A stretch of 5,975 nucleotides of DNA from Rubrivivax sp. Lineage in GTDB: Bacteria > Pseudomonadota > Gammaproteobacteria > Burkholderiales > Burkholderiaceae_C. The position numbers and the translations under genes were made by a program. The notes under the pieces are model-generated. The model was not told where the DNA came from. It saw only the letters and a list, made by a program, of their open reading frames with translations, and did not search any database. The DNA lies in NCBI GenBank assembly GCA_030693565.1, contig JAUYAJ010000341.1, forward strand, positions 1-5,975, given 5' to 3'. Positions 1 to 5,975 of this stretch are shown piece by piece. Numbering within the stretch: position 1 is the stretch's first letter; every line of letters starts with the position of its first letter.

Positions 1-28
1 CAACCTTCGATTTCATCAACTCAACTCC

Positions 29-84
29 GCCCGGTGGACATGTGGACAAGCCGCTCACGCGCCTTGCCCACATGCCCACCGGGC
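29..84 (-). terminator. Large hairpin downstream of the nuclease-helicase gene (terminator-like or mobile-element remnant)
   Basis: Arms 29-52 and 61-84 are inverted copies matching at 21 of 24 positions, with an 8-base loop. Two of the three mismatches are A opposite C on the plus strand, which become G-U wobble pairs in a minus-strand transcript. In RNA read from the helicase gene 23 of 24 positions can therefore pair. The hairpin starts about 39 bases past the helicase stop. No clear U-run follows, so it is not a textbook rho-independent terminator. It could stabilise the mRNA 3' end or be a remnant of a mobile element. The structure is directly visible; its role is inferred. Confidence 0.5.
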
Positions 85-95
85 CCGACTACCAC

Positions 96-110
96 CAATC
101 ACTGTGATTG
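96..110. repeat. Perfect 15-base dyad just past the helicase stop
   Basis: CAATCAC, one central T, then GTGATTG: a perfect 7+1+7 palindrome, 13 bases past the helicase stop codon on its transcript. As RNA it would form a 6-bp stem with a 3-base loop. It could equally be a protein-binding dyad. No T-run follows in either direction. Confidence 0.4.
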
Positions 111-122
111 TTGGATTCCACA

Positions 123-2024
123 CTAAACGACGAGGGGCCCGCTGACACTGGTTCTACGCGTCCTCCCCATCTCCGTTCTGATCTGATCCAGATCCCACGC
201 CAGAACATCATCGTGCGCCTTCAAGGCGTCCAGCACCTCCCAAATGGGCTTGAAGTTGCTGGCCTCTATCGCGCTCACCGCGTTCGCAGTTGATTTCAGA
301 AAGACTGGCAGGATGATCGTCCCAGTCTTCTTCTCTGGACTCAGGCGTATCGCGCGCCCGACCGCTTGGACGATGTCGATGTGGCTGCTGCGCGGGTCGA
401 TGAATGCCACGCCGTCGAGCGAAGGGACATCCACGCCCTCGGCCAGACAGCGCGCATTGCTCAGCACTGCGCGCTCATTTGCCCTCAGTTCCTTGAGTCT
501 GTCGAGCTTGACCTTGCGCTTTCCCGCCGGCATGTTGCCGGAGACGAAGTCAGCATGCAGGTCGCCGCTCGGGCGGTGGTCGTCGCTGATCCAGTCGGAG
601 ACCTTCTGGAGTTCTGTGATGAAGCCTTCAGCGCGACTGACCCGACTGTGGAAGCTGATGACGCGCTTGAGGTCGTAATCCTTCATCGCCTTGAGCAGGC
701 CGATCTGTGCTGCAAGCGACTCGCTGTCCGTCTCGACGCCGGTGCCCGTGCTCACCAGCTTTCGCTGGTCTATCCACTGTGCGATGGTGGCATCGTCCAC
801 GCCGATGATGACTACACGGTAGTCAGTTAGCAGCTTTCGCTCGATGGCTTTGCCGAATGGCAAGGCGTACAGCACAGCGCCAAACAAGGCCTTGTCGTCC
901 ATCCCAACGACTTCAACGCCGCGAGCCTCGGCAGCGCTCTTCACGCTTGTCGAGTAGATCCGTGGGGTGGCAGTTGCAAAGAGCCGCTTGGCACTGCGGA
1001 TCTGCTCGTTGTTGAGGATTGCGCTGAAGTCGCCTCCGACTTTGCCCGCGCAGCGGTGAGCTTCGTCCGCTATGGCCAGATCAAAGGCCGGGACGTCGGG
1101 TTCGCTCTGAGCGGCGGCCACCACCAACGATGACTGGTAGGTGGAGATGACAACGCGGTTGCCTGCGCCGCAGAGAAAACGCCTCACGTCTGCCGTGTCG
1201 GACGTGACGCGAAAGGCGAGGTCTATAACGCTGTGGATAGCATCATCGCCAGCATTGCTGCCGACGCTCTCGTCGGAACAGACGCAAAGCAACTCGAAGG
1301 GGACTGATGCGGCATGTGTCCATTCGCGCAGAAGCTGCGACAGTAGGCCCAAAGACGGAACCAGGACCAGCGTCCGCTGCGCGTTGAGTGCTTCTTTGAT
1401 CCACAGGGTGACGTAGGTCTTGCCCGTGCCGCAAGCCATGATGAGCTGCCCTCGGTCAGCGTCTCGCAGACCGTTAGCAACGGCGGCTGTGGCTTCGGTC
1501 TGATGGTCCCGTGGTACGGGGCGCGGCCTCCGAAGTAATTGGTGAAGATGCGCGAAGTTGGAGGGATAGTCCAACAGCGAGTTGTTGAAGTCGGACAGCC
1601 GGAAGACGACAACCGACTTCTCCTGCGCCTCGCAGACTCGCATGGCATTCGTGCCTATGCGGTCTGTCGTGGCAACTAGAAGGCGACGATGGATCAGTGA
1701 GCGATTCGACTCACTCAGAAATCGATCCACGTCATGCTTGGTGACGGTGTAGTCAGGTGAGTAGCACTTGGCCTGCACTGCCCAGACTTCGCCGTTCTTG
1801 TGCCGAAAGATGAGGTCGATCCCGCAGTCAGCGCCCCAACGCTCGGGCCACTCGTTCCAAAGCCAGACTTCATCGACCTGGGTCGCCCATGCGGGGTCGT
1901 TCTTCAGAAACCATTTGACTACGCGCTCAAATTGTCTGCCGCGCTCGTCAGGGCGAGGGTCGAGGCTGCTGTAGAGGGCGGCGAACGATCCGGGTATTTC
2001 GCCAGCCTCCCCACCAGGTTTCAT
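123..2024 (-). CDS. Mrr-like nuclease / SF2 (DEAH) helicase fusion, restriction-type, short C-terminus
   Basis: Predicted DNA-translocating restriction-type protein of 633 residues. Residues 10-155 resemble a PD-(D/E)XK Mrr-like nuclease: an acidic D70 in GIDLIF, then VQAK at 83-86. A superfamily 2 helicase core follows: Walker A ACGTGKT at about 197-203, DEAH at 320-323, FATATP at 349-354, the CLAEGVDVP motif at 526-534, and the arginine-finger motif QAVGRAIR at 553-560. This order matches the N-terminal half of type ISP restriction enzymes (LlaGI/LlaBIII) and of stand-alone predicted helicases. Family members I know usually continue into a methyltransferase or helicase-associated region; this one stops about 70 residues after the last motif with a basic, unfamiliar tail, so it may be 3'-truncated. 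I chose the ATG at 2024 because GAGGA sits 7 bases upstream. A longer start at 2048 (641 residues) has a weaker site. Lower GC than its neighbours suggests transfer. A role in phage or plasmid defence is inferred. The helicase fold is certain; the exact subfamily is not. Confidence 0.9.
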   Translation of the reverse strand: MKPGGEAGEIPGSFAALYSSLDPRPDERGRQFERVVKWFLKNDPAWATQVDEVWLWNEWPERWGADCGIDLIFRHKNGEVWAVQAKCYSPDYTVTKHDVDRFLSESNRSLIHRRLLVATTDRIGTNAMRVCEAQEKSVVVFRLSDFNNSLLDYPSNFAHLHQLLRRPRPVPRDHQTEATAAVANGLRDADRGQLIMACGTGKTYVTLWIKEALNAQRTLVLVPSLGLLSQLLREWTHAASVPFELLCVCSDESVGSNAGDDAIHSVIDLAFRVTSDTADVRRFLCGAGNRVVISTYQSSLVVAAAQSEPDVPAFDLAIADEAHRCAGKVGGDFSAILNNEQIRSAKRLFATATPRIYSTSVKSAAEARGVEVVGMDDKALFGAVLYALPFGKAIERKLLTDYRVVIIGVDDATIAQWIDQRKLVSTGTGVETDSESLAAQIGLLKAMKDYDLKRVISFHSRVSRAEGFITELQKVSDWISDDHRPSGDLHADFVSGNMPAGKRKVKLDRLKELRANERAVLSNARCLAEGVDVPSLDGVAFIDPRSSHIDIVQAVGRAIRLSPEKKTGTIILPVFLKSTANAVSAIEASNFKPIWEVLDALKAHDDVLAWDLDQIRTEMGRTRRTSVSGPLVV

Positions 2025-2031
2025 GTCCAAT

Positions 2032-2036
2032 TCCTC
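2032..2036 (-). promoter_or_regulatory. Shine-Dalgarno GAGGA deciding the helicase start
   Basis: On the minus strand this reads GAGGA, 7 bases before the ATG at 2024-2022. The upstream in-frame ATG at 2048 has only a loose GGGA match about 8 bases ahead, so translation more likely begins at 2024. The choice changes the protein by 8 residues only. Confidence 0.55.
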
Positions 2037-2148
2037 GATCTGCTGCATCGTGCTTTTCCCACTCGCAGTTCATGTCGCGTCGTCAGTAAGCTGGCCACAT
2101 CGCAATCTGGTGGTCAGTGTAGGTTGAGTTCTACCGCGATCTCGATGA

Positions 2149-2173
2149 GACGGGCCGCCAGGTGCGGCCCGTC
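2149..2173. repeat. Perfect 10-bp GC-rich hairpin upstream of the helicase gene
   Basis: The arms GACGGGCCGC (2149-2158) and GCGGCCCGTC (2164-2173) are exact reverse complements with a 5-base loop. The element lies about 125 bases upstream of the helicase start. Neither strand has a T-run after it. It may be the terminator of a lost gene or part of the helicase's upstream regulatory region. Confidence 0.5.
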
Positions 2174-2182
2174 GTGACTGTC

Positions 2183-2208
2183 GGCTCATGGCCGGCGGCC
2201 AGTCAGCC
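2183..2208. repeat. Second hairpin, imperfect, next to the first
   Basis: The core TGGCCG-G-CGGCCA (2189-2201) is a perfect dyad. It is extended by GGCT (2183-2186) pairing with AGCC (2205-2208) across a small internal loop. It begins 10 bases after the previous hairpin. The 9-mer CCAGTCAGC at 2199-2207 is directly repeated at 2213-2221. Confidence 0.35.
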
Positions 2209-2731
2209 ATCACCAGTCAGCGGCTCGTCGTCGCCAGATTGCTGGCCTTCAAGCCGCCCCGCGTGCGTCCTGTCCGGGCAGCGACGAGGCTTCGACCAAC
2301 GCGCTCAACCGCCGACCTCGAACCACCGCCGCACAGCCAGTGGTCGTGGCCGATGACCAGCGGCGCGGGGTTGGAAAAGCGCGGGTCCAGAAAGAGCTGC
2401 TCGCGCCTGGCGGTGGCGGCGATGTCAGTCGTCGCCGCTCGGTCAATTCACGGTCTCGGCCACATAACGGTCACCGATCCACAACACCGGTAGCAGCGGC
2501 AACGACCGCTATCGAAGCTACTGCTGACAATGCCAGCATCGACGCTGCGCGGCCGCCGTCGAGGGCTATTCCGATGTCAGCTGGATAGGTGAGCGAACTC
2601 ACGCCCGCGACACTGAAGCGCCATCCGGTCACCGTGTCTCACCGCCGCCAGAAGCGTTCGGTCGACGCTGTCGGCGTCCAACGCTGACGCGGGACGGCCG
2701 GTGGAAGGGACGGACGTGCGACCATTCCCGC
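2209..2731. other. Gene-poor stretch between the helicase region and the DTW gene
   Basis: No open frame here has a start, ribosome site and protein-like composition together. One minus-strand frame is open from 2447 to the stop at 2217-2219. It reads like a protein fragment (for example QLFLDPRFSNPAPLVIGHDH) but has no clear start codon and an upstream stop at 2448-2450. It may be a decayed gene piece or a dispersed intergenic repeat. A small 5-bp hairpin (GTGAG/CTCAC) sits at 2589-2602. I see no convincing promoter for the DTW gene. Confidence 0.45.
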
Positions 2732-3397
2732 GTGAACACTCCATCCGCCCTCTGCCGCGCGGCCTGCGTGCGCTGCCTGCGCCCGCGGGCGACCTGCCTG
2801 TGCGCGCTGATCCGGCCGACCGACCACCACACCGAGGTGCTGGTGCTGCAGCACCCGCAGGAGCAGCGCCAGGCGAAGAACAGCGTGGCGCTGCTGCGTC
2901 TGTCTCTGGCGCACTGCGAGGTGGTCGTCGGCGAGCGCTTCGCTGACGAGACGCTGCAGGCCATGCTGCAGCGGCCCGGGTGGGACACTCGGCTGCTCTA
3001 CCCGGATGTGCCGGCCGCGCCCGCGCCGTCGGCCCCGGGCGCGACGGTGGGCCTGCCCCTGCGACTGGTGGTGCTCGACGCGACGTGGCGCAAGAGCCTG
3101 CGGATGCTGCTCGAGCACCCGGCCCTGGGCGCGCTGCCGCGGCTGTCGTTGGACGCGCCGCCGCCGACGCGCTACCGCGCGATCCGCGCGGCGCGGCGGG
3201 CCGACCAGGTCTCGACGCTGGAAGCCACCGTGCACGCGCTGGCGATGCTGGAGGGTCCGTCCTTCGACGCCACTCCGCTGCTCGACGCCTTCGGCCGCTT
3301 CGTCGCCGGCGTGGCGGCCCGGCAGCGGCCTCAGGCGTCCTCGGGCCAGGCGTTGCCCGCCGCAGGCACTTCGATCAGTTCCTTGGTAACCCGGTGA
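2732..3397 (+). CDS. DTW-domain protein, probable tRNA-uridine aminocarboxypropyltransferase
   Basis: A 221-residue cytoplasmic protein of the DTW family. Characterised members (E. coli TapT, human DTWD1/2) move the 3-amino-3-carboxypropyl group of S-adenosylmethionine to N3 of a tRNA uridine, giving acp3U. Visible here: an N-terminal cysteine cluster C12-x2-C15-x6-C22-x-C24 typical of a zinc site, QHPQE...KNS at 40-51, the signature motif as DATW at 116-119, and the late motif TRYRA...STLEA at 146-165. Length is usual for the compact bacterial form. The start is GTG at 2732; no good ribosome site precedes it (a purine-rich GGAAGGGA lies about 20 bases away), but later starts would lose the cysteine cluster. 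The last 20 or so residues, after the conserved helix ending near AARQR, are low in family character and may be drift into intergenic DNA. It stands alone, convergent with the transglycosylase gene. The family call is firm; the tRNA position modified cannot be told. Confidence 0.9.
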   Translation: MNTPSALCRAACVRCLRPRATCLCALIRPTDHHTEVLVLQHPQEQRQAKNSVALLRLSLAHCEVVVGERFADETLQAMLQRPGWDTRLLYPDVPAAPAPSAPGATVGLPLRLVVLDATWRKSLRMLLEHPALGALPRLSLDAPPPTRYRAIRAARRADQVSTLEATVHALAMLEGPSFDATPLLDAFGRFVAGVAARQRPQASSGQALPAAGTSISSLVTR

Positions 3398-3642
3398 TCC
3401 GTCACCGAGCCCGAGGGTTCTCCGGCGATGGGACTCGGATGAGGCGGTCCGCTTCGCGCGGCGATCGCTTCTGCAATGCTCGAACTCGCAGTGCCGACCC
3501 TGAGCAGGACTCCACAAGGCACGATCCTGTGCCGCGAAGCGGCCATTCAGCCTGGCCGAATCCGCTGCCGAATCGGCTTGACTGGCATTGGCGTCAGTCG
3601 CGCTCAGAGATCCAGGCACTGAGCGCGTGTTCTGGTGGCTGG
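3398..3642. other. Convergent intergenic region
   Basis: A 245-base gap between the DTW stop and the transglycosylase stop. It contains the 9-bp hairpin at 3599-3627 and a widely spaced exact inverted repeat: CCGCTTCGCG at 3449-3458 and CGCGAAGCGG at 3533-3542. A minus-strand frame open across part of the gap (3331-3546) has no ribosome site and overlaps the DTW gene, so I do not call it. Confidence 0.4.
3599..3627 (-). terminator. Hairpin after the transglycosylase gene, likely transcription end
   Basis: The arms CGCGCTCAG (3599-3607) and CTGAGCGCG (3619-3627) are exact reverse complements, giving a 9-bp stem with an 11-base loop. It begins 15 bases past the transglycosylase stop, where a terminator is expected. 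No U-tract follows on the minus strand, so termination may be weak or rho-assisted. It may also serve the convergent DTW gene. Confidence 0.5.
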
Positions 3643-4953
3643 CTACGGCGCCTGCAAACGCTGCAGCAGGTCCAGGGTCGGATAGCCGTCGGCAGGCAAT
3701 CCGACACTGCGTTGATAGCCGCGCAGCGCGCCGCGCGTGTTGGGCCCCACCACGCCGTCGGGCGTGCCGCTGTCGAAGCCGCGCTGGTTCAAAGCCGTCT
3801 GCAGCGCCGTCACCTGTTGGCGCGAGAGCGCTGCCAGATCACGCGGCCATGGCGCTTGCACGCCGGGGCCGCCGGCCAGACGCTGCGCCAGCAGGCCGAC
3901 TGCCAGCGCGTAACTGGTCGAGTTGTTGTAGCGAAGGATGACTTGGAAGTTCGGTCCGACCAGGAAGGCAGGCCCGCTGGCGCCCGCGGGAAGTACGACC
4001 GTGGCCTGGGCGAACTGCGGCAGCGGCGCGCTGTCGCGGGTCTGCACGCCCTCGGCCGCCCACAGCGCGCTGGGCTGTCGCACCGCGACGTCGGCACGAC
4101 CGACATCGAATCCCGACGGCAACCGGACCTCGACGCCCCAGGGTTGGTCTGCCTGCCACCCCGAGCGCGCAAGGAAGTTGGCGGTCGAGGCCATGACATC
4201 GGCCATGCTGCCCCAGATGTCGCGCCGACCGTCGCCGTCGGCGTCCACCGCATAGCCCAGAAAGACCGACGGCAGGAACTGGGTCTGGCCCATGGCGCCG
4301 GCCCAGGAGCCCATCATCTGCGAGCGCTCGATGTCGCCACTCTGCAGAATCCTCAATGCGGCGAGCAACTGGCCGCGGGCCCATGCCTCGCGCCGCCCTT
4401 CGAAGCCCAGCGTGGCCAGCGCATCGATGGTCGGGATGCTGCCGAAGTTGCTGCCGTAGTTGCTCTCCACGCCCCAGATGGCAACCAGGATCGCGGGCGC
4501 CACACCGTAGCGCGCTGCGGCCGCAGCGATCTCGGCATGAAACTGCAGCCACTTGTCCTTGCCCAGCGCGACACGTTGCGGCGACACGGCGCTGTCGAGG
4601 TAGTTCCAGACCGTGCGTGTGAACTCGGGTTGCGCCTGGTCCAGTTCGACCACGCGTGGCAGGTAGCGCACATCGGCGAAAGCGGCGTTCAGCGTCGCCT
4701 CGTCAATGCCCGCCGCGCGTGCGCTGGTGCGGACGTTCGCGACCCAGCGCTCGAAGGCCTGCTGCTGCCGATCTGGGTCGGCAGCAGCATCGGCAGCGGC
4801 AGCGGCTGCGGTGGAATGGCCACCGCTGGCCGCGGGTGGCGGCAATGGCGGCGCCGTCATCGGCCGGGTCGTGCAGCCCGCGAGGAGCGCGACCGCCAAG
4901 GTCATGGCGGCCAACGCAGGACCGCGCGGTGGCGAAGAGTCGGGTCTGTCCAT
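3643..4953 (-). CDS. Lytic murein transglycosylase, MltB family lipoprotein with C-terminal peptidoglycan-binding domain
   Basis: A 436-residue enzyme that cleaves the glycan strands of peptidoglycan between N-acetylmuramic acid and N-acetylglucosamine, leaving 1,6-anhydro ends. A lipoprotein signal is visible: R10, a hydrophobic stretch at 13-26 and lipobox LLAG-C27. Threonine at +2 predicts outer-membrane sorting. An Ala/Pro-rich linker (about 31-60) follows. The MltB (SLT_2) domain spans about 64-360: catalytic E163 in IWGVESNYG, WAGAMGQTQFLPS at 217-229, and an EF-hand-like loop DADGDGRRDIWGS at 237-249, comparable to the calcium site of E. coli Slt35/MltB. A PG_binding_1 domain fills about 373-434 (LQTALNQRGF...GVVGPNTRGAL). 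No essential residue seems missing. An in-frame TGA eight codons upstream makes 4953 the first ATG; purine-rich GGGGA lies very close and AAGGA rather far, so the ribosome site is not ideal. It is divergent from the glycine-zipper gene. Confidence 0.95.
   Translation of the reverse strand: MDRPDSSPPRGPALAAMTLAVALLAGCTTRPMTAPPLPPPAASGGHSTAAAAAADAAADPDRQQQAFERWVANVRTSARAAGIDEATLNAAFADVRYLPRVVELDQAQPEFTRTVWNYLDSAVSPQRVALGKDKWLQFHAEIAAAAARYGVAPAILVAIWGVESNYGSNFGSIPTIDALATLGFEGRREAWARGQLLAALRILQSGDIERSQMMGSWAGAMGQTQFLPSVFLGYAVDADGDGRRDIWGSMADVMASTANFLARSGWQADQPWGVEVRLPSGFDVGRADVAVRQPSALWAAEGVQTRDSAPLPQFAQATVVLPAGASGPAFLVGPNFQVILRYNNSTSYALAVGLLAQRLAGGPGVQAPWPRDLAALSRQQVTALQTALNQRGFDSGTPDGVVGPNTRGALRGYQRSVGLPADGYPTLDLLQRLQAP
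4780..4809 (-). repeat. Alanine-codon low-complexity tract in the transglycosylase linker
   Basis: GCN-rich simple sequence encodes the run AAAAAADAAA (residues 49-58) between the lipid anchor and the catalytic domain. It is probably a flexible tether. Such tracts can vary in length between strains. Confidence 0.5.
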
Positions 4954-5257
4954 CGTCCCCGATTCTGTCCTTCATTGCGATCCAGACCGATGCCGCGAAG
5001 CCATCGTTCGCCAAGTGAGGGTCCGCGACAAGAAGCTCATAGGAACGCTGGACGATCGCCGGGAGCAAATTTCTGTTCCGCGGCCACCCAGCGAGGCGCC
5101 ATGGCTGTTTGTCCTACAAAACCTTGAGCGTGCATCCCATCGCGCGGGCGGCGCAGTGGAGCGACAGTTGCACCCGGGCCGTGCTGCAAAGCAGCCTGGT
5201 GTGGCTGCGGCCGCCCACCCCTGCCGCGGCGCCCATCATGAAAGAGGAAAACAGCGC
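4954..5257. promoter_or_regulatory. Divergent promoter region of the transglycosylase and glycine-zipper genes
   Basis: A 304-base gap between two genes reading outward, so it should carry both promoters. I found no convincing -35/-10 pair with correct spacing on either strand. The most AT-rich parts are AGCAAATTTCTG near 5065-5076 and TACAAAACCTTGAG near 5115-5128. Open frames crossing it lack ribosome sites and protein-like composition. Confidence 0.4.
5244..5248 (+). promoter_or_regulatory. Shine-Dalgarno GAGGA for the glycine-zipper gene
   Basis: GAGGA ends 9 bases before the ATG at 5258 and decides this start. An ATG at 5238 lies upstream of it in another frame and is not used for this protein. 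Confidence 0.65.
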
Positions 5258-5806
5258 ATGGACAAGTCAATGATCAAGGGCATCGCAGTGGGCGGCATCG
5301 CCATGGTGGTGGTGGCCGCCGGTGGTGTGACCGGGTACCGCAGCCTGACCCAGCCGGCTCAGGCCGACGTGTTGGCCGTGAAGGAAGCCAAGCAGACGGT
5401 AACGACACCGCAGGAGAAGTGCGAACAGGTGCTGGTGCAACGCCAGGCCCCGGTACAGGACGAACGCCGCATCGCCGGCACGGTCCTGGGCGGTGTGGCC
5501 GGCGGCTTGCTGGGCAGTCAGATCGGCGGCGGTTCGGGAAAGAAGGCGGCCACCGTGGTCGGTGCCGCAGCCGGCGCCTACGGCGGCAACCAGGTGCAGA
5601 AGAACATGCAGCAGGGTGATGTCACCAGCGCCACCGAGACCCGCTGCGAGACCGTCAACGTGCGCAGCGAAAAGCGGGTGGGTTACGACGTCACCTACCG
5701 CTTCCAAGGCAAGGAAGACACGGTGCGCATGGCCTACGACCCGGGCAAGAAGATTCCCATGCGCGACGGCAAGCCGGTGCTGGACGATCGCGCCGCGGGC
5801 GGCTGA
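5258..5806 (+). CDS. Glycine zipper 2TM domain-containing envelope protein
   Basis: A 182-residue membrane or envelope protein of unknown exact role. One N-terminal hydrophobic segment (about 8-26, after K3 and K7) is an uncleaved anchor or signal. After a charged spacer comes a glycine zipper at 72-113, rich in GxxxG spacing (GTVLGGVAGGLLG, then VVGAAAGAYGG), of the type called 'glycine zipper 2TM' or Rick_17kDa-like. The C-terminal part (127-170) looks like beta strands (VGYDVTYRFQG, DTVRMAYDPG), common in this family. Two cysteines, C55 and C130, flank the zipper and could form a disulfide in the periplasm. No lipobox is present, unlike the lipoprotein relatives (SlyB/17-kDa antigen). The start has a good GAGGA site. 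It is divergent from the transglycosylase gene, and both belong to the envelope. No terminator is clear after it; the insertion-sequence end follows 56 bases later. The family is firm; the function is not known. Confidence 0.9.
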   Translation: MDKSMIKGIAVGGIAMVVVAAGGVTGYRSLTQPAQADVLAVKEAKQTVTTPQEKCEQVLVQRQAPVQDERRIAGTVLGGVAGGLLGSQIGGGSGKKAATVVGAAAGAYGGNQVQKNMQQGDVTSATETRCETVNVRSEKRVGYDVTYRFQGKEDTVRMAYDPGKKIPMRDGKPVLDDRAAGG

Positions 5807-5862
5807 ATGCGAAAGGGAGTCGCGAACCCCCTGTCATCTGAAGTGCGCCCATGCTAGTGTGG

Positions 5863-5975
5863 TGTTGCACGCTATTCGTGCGTATTTCGGCGAACGTGAC
5901 CGGTGATTTCGGGAACGTGACCGATCTGAGGCTCGGTGCTGGGTTGCGCGGTTGAGATTGTAGGAATGAGTGTGG
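5863..5975 (+). mobile_element. Left end of a probable IS21-family insertion sequence, cut by the window edge
   Basis: Two tandem copies of a motif, ATTTCGGCGAACGTGACCG (5884-5902) and ATTTCGGGAACGTGACCG (5906-5923), differ by one base insertion. This matches the multiple terminal repeats that IS21-family transposase IstA binds. A TGT at 5863 is a plausible outer tip, since IS21 elements typically begin with TG, and a 5-bp hairpin GCACG/CGTGC (5867-5881) sits just inside it. istA would be expected to start beyond 5975; no transposase coding is visible here. The exact tip is uncertain. Confidence 0.55.
5884..5923 (+). repeat. Tandem terminal repeats (transposase-binding type)
   Basis: Copies at 5884-5902 and 5906-5923 share ATTTCGG and GAACGTGACCG and are spaced 22 bases start to start, about two helical turns. 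This fits binding of a transposase on one face of the DNA. Confidence 0.6.

Noticed and set aside
3..107. Possible 3' end of a coding region (open frame to the TGA at 105-107)
   Set aside because: The 34 codons run through the inverted repeat and match no family I can name. The window gives no start, so a transposase tail is possible but unsupported.
1..122. Right end of an IS21-family element at the left edge
   Set aside because: No inverted copy of the GAACGTGACCG repeat (it would read CGGTCACGTTC) occurs there, so a matching element end cannot be claimed.
2049..2731. Hidden tRNA or integrase attachment site in the gene-poor stretch
   Set aside because: No T-arm-like GGTTCRA motif with a paired acceptor stem was seen, and no direct repeat long enough for an attachment site.
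3331..3546. Small minus-strand frame between the DTW gene and the transglycosylase
   Set aside because: It lacks a ribosome site, overlaps the DTW 3' end antisense, and has no recognisable content.
2639..3619. Minus-strand open frame (326 codons) opposite the DTW gene
   Set aside because: It mirrors the DTW gene on the opposite strand, has Arg/Gln-rich composition, and shows no motif or ribosome site.
2980..5127. Very long plus-strand open frame (715 codons) across the DTW and transglycosylase genes
   Set aside because: It overlaps two well-supported genes in other frames, is Arg/Gly/Ala-rich with no recognisable domain, and is a typical product of high GC content.
5037..5270. Minus-strand frame in the divergent promoter region
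   Set aside because: It overlaps the start of the glycine-zipper gene, has no ribosome site, and has low-complexity composition.

Overview
The window looks like chromosomal DNA from a high-GC betaproteobacterium, probably Burkholderiales. This rests on the three right-hand genes: a GC-rich DTW-domain tRNA modification enzyme, an MltB-type lytic transglycosylase lipoprotein with a C-terminal peptidoglycan-binding domain, and a glycine-zipper envelope protein. The order is inferred from composition and gene types, not proved. No tRNA, rRNA or CRISPR array is visible.

Left part (1-2150): one minus-strand gene encodes a fused PD-(D/E)XK (Mrr-like) nuclease and superfamily 2 helicase, the architecture of the front half of single-chain restriction enzymes (type ISP / LlaGI-like) and of stand-alone 'predicted helicases'. 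It ends soon after the helicase core, with no methyltransferase or target-recognition part. One hand-counted line of it is about 55% GC, against about 70% in a line of the DTW gene, so it is probably acquired. Immediately past its 3' end (29-84) lies a large inverted repeat that fits better as RNA on the gene's own strand, followed outward from the gene by sequence of unknown origin.

Middle-left part (2049-2731): about 680 bases with no convincing gene. It holds two adjacent GC-rich hairpins (2149-2208) and a decayed-looking open stretch on the minus strand.

Middle and right part (2732-5806): the DTW gene (plus) and the transglycosylase (minus) converge on a 245-base gap with a 9-bp hairpin 15 bases past the transglycosylase stop. 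The transglycosylase and the glycine-zipper gene diverge from a 304-base region that must hold both promoters. The latter two are envelope proteins. The DTW protein acts on tRNA and is not obviously linked to them.

Right edge (about 5863-5975): two copies of an 18-19 bp motif typical of the multiple terminal repeats of IS21-family elements. An insertion sequence probably starts here and runs out of the window.

The most unusual item is the short nuclease-helicase with its structured 3' flank. I found no clear evidence of a wholly new multi-gene system.
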